Shown one piece after another: positions 38,536 through 47,328 of a stretch of 64,000 nucleotides of DNA. The notes beneath the pieces are model-generated. The model saw only the letters and a list, made by a program, of their open reading frames with translations. It did no database searches and was not told the DNA's origin. Position numbers and translations under genes: made by a program. How positions within the stretch are numbered: position 1 is the first letter of the stretch; each line of letters opens with the position of its first letter. The DNA comes from Thermomonas brevis (GTDB lineage: Bacteria > Pseudomonadota > Gammaproteobacteria > Xanthomonadales > Xanthomonadaceae), in contig NZ_CP060711.1 of assembly GCF_014395425.1 (NCBI RefSeq), positions 1,798,001-1,862,000 on the forward strand, read 5' to 3'.

Positions 38536-39012
38536 ATGAGCGCCGTCGACCTAGACCGCATCGACCTCGTCCTGCTCGCCGAACTCCAGCGCGCCGGCCG
38601 CCAGACCAATGCCGAGCTGGCCGAGCGCGTGCACCTGTCGCCCTCGGCCTGCCTGCGGCGGGTGCAGCGGCTGGAGCGCGAAGGCGTGATCGTCGGCTAC
38701 CGCGCCGAGGTCGATCCCGAGCGGCTCGGGTTGGGCCTGCAGGCGTTCGTGCGGGTGCAGCTCAAGAGTCACGATGCCGAGCGGGTGGCGACCTTCGCAC
38801 GGCAGGTCAACGACTGGCCGGAAGTCGTGGCCTGCCACGCGCTGACCGGCGACATGGACTACCTGCTGCACGTCGTGGTCGCCGGGCTGGAGCATTTCTC
38901 GCGCTTCCTGCTCGACCGGCTGCTGGCGCAGGCCGAGGTGGCCGACGTCAATTCCAGCTTCGTGCTGCGCACGGTCAAGCGCACCCAGGCGCTGTCGCCG
39001 GCGGGCGAGTAG
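38536..39012 (+). CDS. Lrp/AsnC family transcriptional regulator
   Basis: 158 aa. N-terminal HTH (DRIDLVLLAELQRAGRQTNA, then ELAERVHLSPSACLRRVQRL) and a C-terminal RAM ligand-binding domain (GLGLQAFVRVQLKSHDAERV, VACHALTGDMDYLLHVVV). Its divergent position to phhA suggests it senses an aromatic amino acid and controls phenylalanine hydroxylase, similar in logic to other Lrp-type catabolic regulators. The effector is inferred. Confidence 0.92.
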   Translation: MSAVDLDRIDLVLLAELQRAGRQTNAELAERVHLSPSACLRRVQRLEREGVIVGYRAEVDPERLGLGLQAFVRVQLKSHDAERVATFARQVNDWPEVVACHALTGDMDYLLHVVVAGLEHFSRFLLDRLLAQAEVADVNSSFVLRTVKRTQALSPAGE

Positions 39013-39103
39013 CGGCCGGCCGGGAACCTTTTCCGCGCTGGCGCATCTGCCGGGACAGGACCGTGGCGACATACTGGCGCCGCGGCCGCAACCGGGAGAG
39101 GCG

Positions 39104-39805
39104 ATGGACACGATGCCCGCAAGCGCCGCGCGCGATTACGCCGCGATGGAGGACGGCGCGCTGGTGGCCTGCGTGCGCGCCGGCGAGCGCGACGCGTTCC
39201 GCCACATCGTGCAGCGCTGCAACCAGCGCATGTTCCGGGTGGTGCGCGGCGTGCTGCATGCCGATGCCGACGCCGAGGACGCAGTGCAGGAGGCCTACGT
39301 CCGCGCCTACGAACGCATCGACACCTTCCGCGGCGACTCCTCGCTGGCCACGTGGCTGACCCGGATCGCCCTCAACGAAGCCTATGGCCGGCTGCGCCGG
39401 AGGCGCGACAGCGTGGACATCGAACAGGACGAGGCGCTGCTGCGCGCCTCCGCGCAGGTGGTCGCCTTCCCCGGCCATGCATTGCAGGCCGATCCGGCCG
39501 ACGCGGCGGCGCGCGCGCAGATGCGGAGCCTGCTGGAACAGGCCGTGGACGCGCTGCCGGAGGCGTTCCGGCTGGTCTACGTGCTGCGCGAGGTCGAGGG
39601 CTGCTCGGTCGAGGAAACCGCCGCGGCGCTGGGGCTGCGCGAGGAAACCGTGAAGACCCGCCTGCACCGCGCACGCCGGCAATTGCGCGAGGCGCTGCAC
39701 GAGCGCGTGGCGGCCAGCCTGCCTGACGCGTTCGCGTTCCTCGGCGCGCGCTGCGCGCGCATGACCGAGGCGGTGATGGCGCGGATCGCCGCCGTCGACG
39801 CCTGA
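39104..39805 (+). CDS. RNA polymerase ECF-type sigma factor
   Basis: 233 aa. Region 2 in AFRHIVQRCNQRMFRVVRGV, then ADAEDAVQEAYVRAYERIDT and FRGDSSLATWLTRIALNEAY; region 4 in LPEAFRLVYVLREVEGCSVE, then ETAAALGLREETVKTRLHRA. No zinc-finger anti-sigma gene follows; the next genes encode small membrane proteins, which may be its regulators or targets. Confidence 0.92.
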   Translation: MDTMPASAARDYAAMEDGALVACVRAGERDAFRHIVQRCNQRMFRVVRGVLHADADAEDAVQEAYVRAYERIDTFRGDSSLATWLTRIALNEAYGRLRRRRDSVDIEQDEALLRASAQVVAFPGHALQADPADAAARAQMRSLLEQAVDALPEAFRLVYVLREVEGCSVEETAAALGLREETVKTRLHRARRQLREALHERVAASLPDAFAFLGARCARMTEAVMARIAAVDA

Positions 39806-39864
39806 GCGATCGCGCGCGCTGCGCGCCGGCAACACCAACGACATCGGAACGGAAGGAGACGCGC

Positions 39865-40209
39865 ATGTTGAAGTACGCATTGATGGTGTTTTTCGTGGGC
39901 GCGCTGGGCGGCCTGTTCCTGGCCTCGTTCGTGCTGCGCGGACGGCTGGCGCCTTGGGCGGTGTCGCTGCTGCACGCCCTGCTGGGCGCCAGCGGGCTGG
40001 CCCTGCTGCTGCTCGGCGTGGTCGACGCCGAAGGCGGCGCCCTGGCGATCGCGGCGCTGTGCGTGCTGCTGGTTGCGGCCGGCTTCGGCTTCTATCTGGC
40101 GACGATCCACTACAACAAGACGGTGGCGATCAAGCGGGTGGTGCTGGCCCACGCGGGCGTTGCGGTCACCGGCGTCGGCCTGCTGATCGCCGCGATCCTG
40201 ATGTCATGA
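39865..40209 (+). CDS. Small multi-pass membrane protein, hypothetical
   Basis: 114 aa with about four hydrophobic helices (YALMVFFVGALGGLFLASFV, AVSLLHALLGASGLALLLLG, AIAALCVLLVAAGFGFYLAT, VLAHAGVAVTGVGLLIAAIL). A GGAAGGAG ribosome-binding site precedes the ATG. The stop overlaps the next start (ATGA). Probably one unit with the sigma factor gene. Function not recognised. Confidence 0.72.
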   Translation: MLKYALMVFFVGALGGLFLASFVLRGRLAPWAVSLLHALLGASGLALLLLGVVDAEGGALAIAALCVLLVAAGFGFYLATIHYNKTVAIKRVVLAHAGVAVTGVGLLIAAILMS

Positions 40210-40637
40210 AGCATCCCCTGCATCCGGCTCTCGTGCATTTCCCGGTGGCCTGCTGGTCGCTGGGGACGCTGGCCGATGCGACCGGCGCGTTCCATCCGGA
40301 TGCGCTGCTGGCGCAGTACGCGGCGGTGCTGCTGGCGATCGGCTGCGCGGCCGGGCTGCTGGCGGCGGTCGCGGGCTTCGTGGAGCTGCTCGGGCTGCCG
40401 CCCGCGCATCCGGCGGGCCGCGACGCCACCGTGCACATGGCGCTGGCGCTGACCGCCTGGTGCCTGTACGCCGGCAGTCTCGGCCTGCGCATCGACGTCG
40501 ACGCGCGGCTGCTGCTGGCGCCGGGCGCCGCCGCGCTGGCGGCGAGCGGATTGGGATTCGCGGTCCTGCTGGCCGCCGGCTGGATGGGCGGCAAGCTGGT
40601 CTATGGCCACGGCGTGGGCGTGGCCGGGCGGCGCTAG
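40206..40637 (+). CDS. DUF2231 family membrane protein
   Basis: 143 aa. MKHPLHPALVHFPVACWSLG is the DUF2231 signature (HPALVHFPVA), followed by helices ending AAGWMGGKLVYGHGVGV, a typical end for the family. Redox or haem roles are suspected for some members. Coupled to the preceding membrane gene. Confidence 0.85.
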   Translation: MKHPLHPALVHFPVACWSLGTLADATGAFHPDALLAQYAAVLLAIGCAAGLLAAVAGFVELLGLPPAHPAGRDATVHMALALTAWCLYAGSLGLRIDVDARLLLAPGAAALAASGLGFAVLLAAGWMGGKLVYGHGVGVAGRR

Positions 40638-40646
40638 TCCGCCGGC

Positions 40647-41666
40647 TCAATCGGTCCGGCAATCCGGATCGCGGCGCAGCCTGTCCAGCCAGCCGGTCTG
40701 CTGCGCGCATCGCGCCTTGCGCTCGGCTTCGCGCTGCTGCGCCGCCTTCGCGTCCGCGGCCTGCCGCGCCTGCGCCAGCCGCTGCGACTGCAGCGCGGCG
40801 ATCTTCGCGCGGATCTGCGGCAGCGCGGCCTGCGCGGCGCGCTCGCCTTCCAGGATGGCGCGGTTCTTCTGCGCGAAATCGGCCGCGCCGATGCCGTTCA
40901 CCCCGGGACGGATCACCATGTCGGCGCGCGCCAGCTCCTGCGCGCCCAGCTTCTGGCCCATGATGGTGATGCTGCGGTTGAGGTTGCCGAGCATGCTGGA
41001 CGGATCGGCCACGCCGTCGGCCTTGCTGGAGATGTCCACCGCGATGACGAAGTCCGCGCCCAGTTCGCGCGCGGCGTCCACCGGCACCGGGCTGACCACG
41101 CCGCCGTCGACGAAGTGGTGCTTGCCGATGGCGACCGCCTCGAACACGCCGGGGATCGAACTGGATGCGCGCACCGCCTGGCCGACGTTGCCGCGCACGA
41201 ACACGGTGCGCTGGCCGTCCTCCAGCCGCGTCGCCACCGCTGCGAACGGCTTGCGCAGCTTCTCGAAGGTGCGGTTGCCGATCAGCTGGTTGACGTAGTC
41301 CTGCAGCTTCGCGCCCTTCACCACGCCGCCGGAAAACAGGCTGACGTCGCGGATGCTGGATTCGTCCAGCGCGAACGCTTTCTCCTGCAACGCGTAGGCG
41401 TCCATGCCGCTGGCGTACAGCGCGCCGACCACGCTGCCGGCGCTGGTGCCGGCCACCACCGCCGGCTGGATGCCGTTGGCTTCCAGCATCTTGATGACGC
41501 CGATGTGGGCGAAGCCCTTGGCCGCGCCGCCGCCCAGCGCCAGCCCCACTTTCACCGGCGGCAGCGTTGGCGCCGCGGCGGTGGGTGCGGCGGGCGGCGC
41601 CACGGGCGCGCTGGCGCAGGCGGCCAGCAGGACGGTCGACAGGGCGATGGAGAAGGCGCGGAGCAT
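40647..41666 (-). CDS. Patatin-like phospholipase lipoprotein
   Basis: 339 aa. Lipoprotein signal (FSIALSTVLLAACASA, lipobox Cys17). Patatin domain with oxyanion loop GGGAAKG at 45-51, nucleophile Ser75 in GTSAGS, and catalytic Asp in DGGVVSPVPV. C-terminal coiled-coil region rich in Arg/Gln/Ala (AALQSQRLAQARQAADAKAA). Similar to the RssA/YlbK type of bacterial patatins, here anchored in the envelope. The substrate is unknown. Confidence 0.92.
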   Translation of the reverse strand: MLRAFSIALSTVLLAACASAPVAPPAAPTAAAPTLPPVKVGLALGGGAAKGFAHIGVIKMLEANGIQPAVVAGTSAGSVVGALYASGMDAYALQEKAFALDESSIRDVSLFSGGVVKGAKLQDYVNQLIGNRTFEKLRKPFAAVATRLEDGQRTVFVRGNVGQAVRASSSIPGVFEAVAIGKHHFVDGGVVSPVPVDAARELGADFVIAVDISSKADGVADPSSMLGNLNRSITIMGQKLGAQELARADMVIRPGVNGIGAADFAQKNRAILEGERAAQAALPQIRAKIAALQSQRLAQARQAADAKAAQQREAERKARCAQQTGWLDRLRRDPDCRTD

Positions 41667-41776
41667 GGCGTGTGGTTCCCGGCGGATGCGCCGCGCCGCG
41701 TGCGCGGCCGGCGAGAGGGCCAGAGCTTAATGCGCGTTTCCGCAATGGCGGCGGAACCGTGCGCTAGCATCCGCGC

Positions 41777-42430
41777 ATGCCGACCGAACCCGCGGGCGCC
41801 ATCGCCCTTCCGCCCACCCGCAGCGAGCGCTGGCTGCTGGCCGTCGGCATGGTGGCCGCGCTGGCGGTGTCGTTCGCCGTGGCGAAGGATCGCCTGACCT
41901 GGTTCCTGGAGGTGATCTGGGCGATGGTCGGGCTGGCGCTGATCGCCTGGCGCTGGCCGCGCTTCCCGCTGACCCGCCTGCTGTGCTGGCTGCTGGCGCT
42001 GCACGCGCTGGTGCTGATCCACGGCGGCGCCTACACCTACGCGAAAACGCCGCTGGGCTTCTGGCTGCAGGAGCTGCTGGGCACCGAACGCAATCCGTGG
42101 GACCGGCTCGGCCACTGGATGCAGGGCTTCGTGCCGGCGATCCTCGCCCGCGAGCTGCTGCTGCGGCTCACCCCGCTGCGCCGCGGCGGCTGGCTGGTCT
42201 ATCTGGTGCTGGCCGCCTGCCTGAGCTTCTCGGCGTTCTTCGAACTGATCGAATGGTGGTCGGCGCTGATCTACGGCGCGGACGCCGACGCCTTCCTCGC
42301 CACCCAGGGCGACCAGTGGGACACGCAGTGGGACATGTTCCTGTGCCTGTGCGGCGCGGCGGTCTCGCTGCTGCTGCTCTCGCGCTGGCACGACCGGCAG
42401 CTGGGCGCGGCGGTGCTGGCGGGCAAATAG
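41777..42430 (+). CDS. yjdF: DUF2238 (YjdF) family membrane protein
   Basis: 217 aa with several transmembrane helices (LAVGMVAALAVSFAVAKDRL, LTRLLCWLLALHALVLIHGG) and the family segments YTYAKTPLGFWLQELLGTER, NPWDRLGHWMQGFVPAI and FFELIEWWSALIYG, and QGDQWDTQWDMFLCLCGAAV. These match YjdF/DUF2238. Function unknown. Confidence 0.85.
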   Translation: MPTEPAGAIALPPTRSERWLLAVGMVAALAVSFAVAKDRLTWFLEVIWAMVGLALIAWRWPRFPLTRLLCWLLALHALVLIHGGAYTYAKTPLGFWLQELLGTERNPWDRLGHWMQGFVPAILARELLLRLTPLRRGGWLVYLVLAACLSFSAFFELIEWWSALIYGADADAFLATQGDQWDTQWDMFLCLCGAAVSLLLLSRWHDRQLGAAVLAGK

Positions 42431-42457
42431 CGTCGGGGCCGGGTGCCGGAAACGCAA

Positions 42458-42477
42458 CTGCCGCCTTGCGGCGGCAG
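42458..42477. terminator. Bidirectional hairpin between yjdF and outer-membrane protein gene
   Basis: Perfect 8-bp arms CTGCCGCC and GGCGGCAG with loop TTGC, between two convergent genes. No long T tract. Confidence 0.6.
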
Positions 42478-42503
42478 CTGCGGAGACGCGGTCTTGCGAT
42501 GGA

Positions 42504-43061
42504 TCAGAAGCGCGCTTCCAGACCCAGCGACAGGGTGTTGGCGGTGATCTTGAGGCCGTCGCCGGAGCCCTGGTTGTGGTCGTAGTTCAGGCTCAGGCCG
42601 AACCTGCGGCTGAAGTCGTAGCCGGCGCCGATGCCGTAGTACGGCTTGGTCGAGGTGGCGCTACCGCTGCCTTCCGAGGTGTCCACCGACACCTTGCCGC
42701 GCGCCACGCCGGCGCGCAGCTGGACGAAGAAGCCCAGGTTCGATTCGGAGTAGTGCTCCTTGGCCACGATGCCGAGGCCGATCGCCGACAGCTTGCCGTC
42801 CACGTAGTCGGTGCCGTCGTCGTACAGCGTCTTGTCGTAGAAGCGGCTGTAGTGCCCTTCCACGGCGAAGTTCGGATTGAACCAGTAGCCGCCGCGCAGG
42901 GAATAGGCGGTGTCCTTGTCGCTGTCGCTGCCCAGGCCGTCCACCTTCACCTTGACGTCGCTCTGGCCGGCTTCGCCGCGAACGAAGCCTTCGCCCGCGA
43001 GCGCGGCGGAGGACAGGCCGGAAAGCGCCAGCGCACAGGCCAGCACCAGAAACTTCTTCAT
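42504..43061 (-). CDS. OmpX/OmpW-like outer-membrane beta-barrel protein
   Basis: 185 aa. Signal peptide MKKFLVLACALALSGLSSAA, then alternating amphipathic strands (GFVRGEAGQSDVKVKV, TAYSLRGGYWFNPNFAVEGH, LSAIGLGIVAKE, YGIGAGYDFSRRFGLSLNYD) and a terminal LSLGLEARF ending in Phe, the outer-membrane assembly signature. It is an eight-stranded barrel of the OmpX/OmpA-beta type. The start at 43061 has AAGGAG upstream. Confidence 0.88.
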   Translation of the reverse strand: MKKFLVLACALALSGLSSAALAGEGFVRGEAGQSDVKVKVDGLGSDSDKDTAYSLRGGYWFNPNFAVEGHYSRFYDKTLYDDGTDYVDGKLSAIGLGIVAKEHYSESNLGFFVQLRAGVARGKVSVDTSEGSGSATSTKPYYGIGAGYDFSRRFGLSLNYDHNQGSGDGLKITANTLSLGLEARF

Positions 43062-43214
43062 GAAAACTCCTTGTCGAATGAACCCCATCCGCCATGGACG
43101 GGCCGGATATTTTAGTTGCGCCCACCAGGGCACGTGGGGTGACTGGTGCTGGTGGAACTGACGGATGCCGGGAAGCGGCGGCGCAAGGCGGGATCGCTCG
43201 GCGCCTGAGCGCAC

Positions 43215-44006
43215 TCACCCGTCGCGGCGGCGGAACGGCAGCACCTGACCGCGCGGCTCCGGGTCGCGTGCGTCTTCTTGCGCATCGCGACGCCACAGCA
43301 CCGGCACGTCGTCCGGCGCGCGGGTTTCGAAGGTCTCGAAGCGGGCCTCGGTGCGCTCCCGCGCCTGCGCCGCTTCGGCTTCTTCTTCGATCTCCCAGCT
43401 GTATTTCTGCCGCACCGGCTGCGGGTCGCTGCGGCGGAACAGGAACGCCGCCACGATGCCGGCCAGCGCGCCGCCGAGGTGCGATTCCCACGACACGCCG
43501 GCCTCGCGCGGCAGCACCGACATCAGCATCCCGCCGTAGAACAGGAACGCGATCATGCCGGCCGCGATCGCCGCGCGGTCGCGCCGCAGCAGGCCGAGCA
43601 CGAACACCAGGAAGCCCAGCCCGTGGGTCACGCCGCTGGCGCCGAGATGGTGCGAACCGGGCTGGCCCAGCAGCCACGCGCTCAGCCCCGAGCCCAGCCA
43701 CAGCAGCGGCAGCGCACGCAGCGTCGCCTTCGGATAGGCGGTGCCGGCCAGCGTGCCGAGCAGCAGCAGCGCGGTGGTGTTGGCCAGCGCGTGCTCCACC
43801 GAGCCGTGCAGCAGCGGCGCGGCGAGCAGGCCGAGCAATCCTTCCGTGGTGTGCGGCATCACCGTCAGGAACGTCCAGTCGAAGCCCTGCTGCGCGGCGA
43901 AGCAGGCCCACAGCAGCAGCACGACGCTGAGGCTGGCGTTCAGCGCGCGGCGGACGCGGCTGCGGTCGGCCTGGCGCTGGGCGTCGCGGGCGGAGGAAGC
44001 GGACAT
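43215..44006 (-). CDS. Rhomboid family intramembrane serine protease
   Basis: 263 aa. Six hydrophobic helices; catalytic Ser in the motif GASGVTHG (near residue 124) and His in ESHLGGALAG (near 175). A long charged cytosolic tail follows (SWEIEEEAEAAQARERTEAR). The start at 44006 (MSASSARD) is chosen; upstream residues read as noise. Substrate unknown. Confidence 0.9.
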   Translation of the reverse strand: MSASSARDAQRQADRSRVRRALNASLSVVLLLWACFAAQQGFDWTFLTVMPHTTEGLLGLLAAPLLHGSVEHALANTTALLLLGTLAGTAYPKATLRALPLLWLGSGLSAWLLGQPGSHHLGASGVTHGLGFLVFVLGLLRRDRAAIAAGMIAFLFYGGMLMSVLPREAGVSWESHLGGALAGIVAAFLFRRSDPQPVRQKYSWEIEEEAEAAQARERTEARFETFETRAPDDVPVLWRRDAQEDARDPEPRGQVLPFRRRDG

Positions 44007-44037
44007 CCCGATCAGGTGGTCATGCTGCGAGCCGGCT

Positions 44038-45003
44038 TCAAGGGGCCGGCGGCGCATGCTCCTGCTTCGGCCGCAGCAGGCTGAGCGCAATGGTGCCGCC
44101 GATGATCAAGGCCACCGCGCCCAGCGAGAGCAGGATCGGGAGCTTGTAGAGGTCGATCAGCAGCATCTTCGTGCCGATGAACACCAGCACCAGCGCCAGC
44201 CCGTAGGGCAGCAGGTGGAAGCGGTCGGCCATGCCCTGCAGCAGGAAGAACATCGCACGCAGGCCCAGCACCGCGAACACGTTGGAGGTCAGCACGATGA
44301 ACGGGTCGGTGGTGATGGCGAAGATCGCCGGGATCGAGTCCACCGCGAAGATCACGTCGGTGATGCCGATCATCGCGATCACGATGAACAGCGGGGTGAA
44401 CTTGCGGCGCCTGCCGCTGCCGACCCACAGCGCGCTGCCCACGTAGCGGCGCAGGAACGGCACGTGCGTGGTCAGCCAGCGCAGCACCGGGTTGCCCTCC
44501 AGGTCCGGCTCCTCGCCGGCCGCGCGCCACATCTTCACGCCGGTGAACAGCAGGAACGCGCCGAACACGTACAAGATCCAGTGGAATTTCGACAGCAGCA
44601 GCGCGCCGGCGAAAATCAGGATAGCGCGCAGTACGATCGCACCGACGATGCCGATCACCAGCGCGCGCTGGCGCTGCATCTCCGGCACCGCGAAGTAGCC
44701 GAAGATCATCAGGAACACGAAGATGTTGTCGACTGCCAGCGCCTTCTCGACCAGGTAGCCGGTCAGGAATTCCATGCCGATGCGCTCGCCGGCCGCGGCG
44801 CCGAAGCGCTGGCCCGCGTACCACCACAGCCAGGCGTTGAACGCCAGCGCCAGCGCCACCCAGCCCACGCTCCACCAGGCGGCTTCCTTGAAGCCGACCT
44901 TGTGCGGGCCGCCATGGCGCATCAGCACCAGGTCGGCCAGCAGCGCGACCACCACCACGGCGCCGAACACCAGCCAGAGGAAAGGAGTACCGATCGTGTC
45001 CAT
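44038..45003 (-). CDS. TerC family membrane protein (Alx-like)
   Basis: 321 aa with about nine transmembrane helices and the family motifs VEKALAVDNIFVFLMIFGYF and DIIFAVDSIPAIF-type (here DVIFAVDSIPAIFAITTDPF). These acidic motifs are thought to handle metal ions; TerC/Alx proteins are linked to manganese export. The yybP-ykoY-type leader upstream supports a manganese role. The spacing between the hairpin and the start fits translational or transcriptional control. Confidence 0.93.
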   Translation of the reverse strand: MDTIGTPFLWLVFGAVVVVALLADLVLMRHGGPHKVGFKEAAWWSVGWVALALAFNAWLWWYAGQRFGAAAGERIGMEFLTGYLVEKALAVDNIFVFLMIFGYFAVPEMQRQRALVIGIVGAIVLRAILIFAGALLLSKFHWILYVFGAFLLFTGVKMWRAAGEEPDLEGNPVLRWLTTHVPFLRRYVGSALWVGSGRRRKFTPLFIVIAMIGITDVIFAVDSIPAIFAITTDPFIVLTSNVFAVLGLRAMFFLLQGMADRFHLLPYGLALVLVFIGTKMLLIDLYKLPILLSLGAVALIIGGTIALSLLRPKQEHAPPAP

Positions 45004-45063
45004 GCCATACGCTCCGTTCGAGCGACGGAGGCGTCCATGCAGGGCACATGGAAAGGGAGCGCG

Positions 45064-45182
45064 CTTCGCCGTTCGGCGAAGGTCTCACTCACAGGCCCTT
45101 GGCCTGCCACGACGCCGGGGCCGCTGTGCTGATGACAGCTGGCCCGTCATGACGACGATCGTGCGCGGAGTTACTCCCCTTC
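45064..45182 (-). ncRNA. yybP-ykoY manganese riboswitch upstream of terC
   Basis: On the minus strand the leader opens with AAGGGGAGTAACTCC (forward 45167-45181) and carries the other conserved parts, CGTCGTCATGAC and GGCCAAGGGCC, closing with GTGAGTGAGACCTT (forward 45079-45092). These are the fixed elements of the yybP-ykoY aptamer, which senses Mn2+. A hairpin CTTCGCC-gaac-GGCGAAG (45064-45081) immediately follows and could be the expression platform. A -10 element TATTGT (45190-45195) sits just upstream of the aptamer. The aptamer is 60 nt or more from the terC start. Confidence 0.85.
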
Positions 45183-45228
45183 TTGGGCGACAATAGCAGA
45201 TTCCCGCTGCCCGCTCGTGAATGCCGTC

Positions 45229-46398
45229 ATGGCCGAACCCCTGCCCGTCGTCCGCCTCAAGAACGCCTGGAATTCCACCCACCCGTGGATCTTCCAGCGC
45301 CTGGTCGAAAAGCCGGCGCAGCGGCCCAAGCCGGGCAGCATCGTCGACGTGGTCGGCGTGGACGGCGTGTTCATCGGCCGCGGCTTCTACAACGGCCATT
45401 CGCGGATCGCGCTGCGCATGCTGGAGCGCGATCCCGACGTCGCCGTCGATGCCGACTGGTTCGTGCGCAAGATCGGCGAGGCGATCCATCTGCGCCGCGA
45501 CATCCTCAAGTTGGACGCCATCAGCAACGCCTGGCGCGTGGTGCACAGCGAGGGCGACGGCATCAGCGGGCTGGTGGTGGACCGCTACGACGACCTGCTG
45601 GTGGTCGAGTTCTTCAGCGCCGGCGCGTGGCGGCACCGCTCGATCATCTTCGACGCGCTGCGCGAGCACTTCCCCGGCTGCCGCTTCCACAGCTTCGCCG
45701 ACGAGCACGTGCAGAAGCAGGAAAGCTTCGACTACAAGGACACCCAGGGCACCGAGCCGGCCGTGGTCACCGAATACGGCGTGAAGTTCCGCGCCGATCC
45801 GGCCGGCGCGCACAAGACCGGCTTCTTCGCCGACCAGCGCGAGAACCGCGAATGGTTCAGCCGGCAGATCGAGGGCAAGCGCGTGCTCGACCTGTGCTGC
45901 AACACCGGCGGCTTCGCGGTGTACGCGGCGGCGCACGGTGCGTCCGAGGTGACGGGCATCGACATCGACCCGGCGGTGATCGAGATCGCCAAGCAGAACG
46001 CGCACCTCAATCACGTGAAACCGCGCTTCGTGCAGGCCGACATCTTCCCGTGGCTGCGCGACGCCGCGCTCAACGGCGAGCGCTTCGACGCGGTGATCCT
46101 CGACCCGGCCAAGATGACCCGCGACCGCGAGCAGGTCATCAACGCGCTGAAGAAATACCTCGACATGAACAAGCTGGCGCTGGGCGTGGTCAAGCCCGGC
46201 GGCCTGTTCGCGACGTTCTCCTGCACCGGCCTGGTCAGCGAGGAGCAGTTCCTCGACATGCTGCGCCGCGCCGCGTTCTACGCCGGCCGCACCGTGCAGG
46301 TGCTGAAGGTGGCCGGCGCCGGCCCCGACCATCCGTGGCTGGCGCAGGTGCCGGAAAGCCGCTATCTGAAGGCGGTGTTCTGCCGGGTGCTGGACTGA
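45229..46398 (+). CDS. rlmI: Class I SAM-dependent rRNA methyltransferase, RlmI-like
   Basis: 389 aa. N-terminal PUA-like domain (LKNAWNSTHPWIFQRLVEKP) and a Rossmann methyltransferase domain with motif I VLDLCCNTGGFAVYAA and the catalytic-loop LDPAKMTRDREQ. The RlmI family makes m5C1962 in 23S rRNA; the usual DPPK is DPAK here. C-terminus SRYLKAVFCRVLD. The ATG at 45229 is chosen over a GTG at 45217. It is divergent from the riboswitch-terC unit. Confidence 0.88.
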   Translation: MAEPLPVVRLKNAWNSTHPWIFQRLVEKPAQRPKPGSIVDVVGVDGVFIGRGFYNGHSRIALRMLERDPDVAVDADWFVRKIGEAIHLRRDILKLDAISNAWRVVHSEGDGISGLVVDRYDDLLVVEFFSAGAWRHRSIIFDALREHFPGCRFHSFADEHVQKQESFDYKDTQGTEPAVVTEYGVKFRADPAGAHKTGFFADQRENREWFSRQIEGKRVLDLCCNTGGFAVYAAAHGASEVTGIDIDPAVIEIAKQNAHLNHVKPRFVQADIFPWLRDAALNGERFDAVILDPAKMTRDREQVINALKKYLDMNKLALGVVKPGGLFATFSCTGLVSEEQFLDMLRRAAFYAGRTVQVLKVAGAGPDHPWLAQVPESRYLKAVFCRVLD

Positions 46399-46569
46399 AG
46401 TTCCAGCCCGGCGTCGCGGTCGGTTTTTCGCACCGCCCTGGTTCGACGCCCTGCCCGCGCTGAGGAAATGGACGCGGCCGACGCGGAGCAGGCGCCGCGC
46501 TGACCGCCGCCACGACGCGCGGTAGCATGCGCGGCAATGCCGGCACGGCGCCGTGGACGCAGCAACGAC

Positions 46570-47289
46570 ATGGACATCAGCGAAGCAGGGACGCACGCGC
46601 CGCATCACGAGCCGCACCGCAGCCAGCACAGCGGCTGGCTGCGCGCGTCGGTGCTGGGCGCCAACGACGGCCTGATCTCCACCGGCAGCCTGGTGCTGGG
46701 CATGGCGACCGCGCAGGCGGCGCCGGAGACGATCCTGCTCAGCGGCCTGGCCGGGCTGGTGGCCGGCGCGCTGTCGATGGCGGCGGGCGAATACGTCTCG
46801 GTGAGTTCGCAGGCCGACGCCGAGCACGCCGACATCCGCATCGAGACGCGCGCGCTGCGCGACCATCCGGAAGCGGAGCTGGCGGAGCTGACCCGGATCT
46901 ACGTCCATCGCGGGCTGGAACCGGGATTGGCGCGGCAGGTGGCCGAGCAGCTGACCGCGCACGACGACCTGGCCGCGCACCTGCGCGACGAAGTCGGCAT
47001 CCACGAGGCGCAGCGCGCGCGGCCGGTGCAGGCGGCGCTGGCGTCGGCCGCGTCGTTCACCCTCGGCGCGCTGCCGCCGGTGCTGCTGGCCTGGTTGTGG
47101 CGCGGGCCGGGGCTGGGCATGGCCATCGTCGCCAGCACGATGCTGCTGCTGGCGGTGCTGGGCTACGCGGCCGAGCGCGTGGCCGGCGGCGGCGGCGTCA
47201 AGGGCGCGCTGCGGGTGCTGTTGTGGGGCGCGCTGGCGCAGGCCGCGACCGCGCTGATCGGCTGGCTGTTCGGCGTCAGCGCCGGCTGA
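46570..47289 (+). CDS. VIT1/CCC1 family transporter
   Basis: 239 aa. HSGWLRASVLGANDGLISTG and GLVAGALSMAAGEYVSVSSQ are the VIT/CCC1 motifs. Five helices with a cytosolic metal-binding domain rich in Glu/Asp/His (residues about 85-150). Members export Fe2+ or Mn2+; with terC next door, metal handling is a common theme. The start at 46570 (MDISEAG) is chosen; an upstream in-frame ATG exists. Confidence 0.92.
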   Translation: MDISEAGTHAPHHEPHRSQHSGWLRASVLGANDGLISTGSLVLGMATAQAAPETILLSGLAGLVAGALSMAAGEYVSVSSQADAEHADIRIETRALRDHPEAELAELTRIYVHRGLEPGLARQVAEQLTAHDDLAAHLRDEVGIHEAQRARPVQAALASAASFTLGALPPVLLAWLWRGPGLGMAIVASTMLLLAVLGYAAERVAGGGGVKGALRVLLWGALAQAATALIGWLFGVSAG

Positions 47290-47328
47290 CGTCGCAGCCG
47301 CTGCGACCGCCGCCGCTACACTGGCGGC

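Noticed and set aside
45004..45228. tRNA gene in the terC-rlmI gap
   Set aside because: The stems present belong to the yybP-ykoY fold; no T-loop or anticodon arm. No tRNA or rRNA gene was recognised anywhere in the window.
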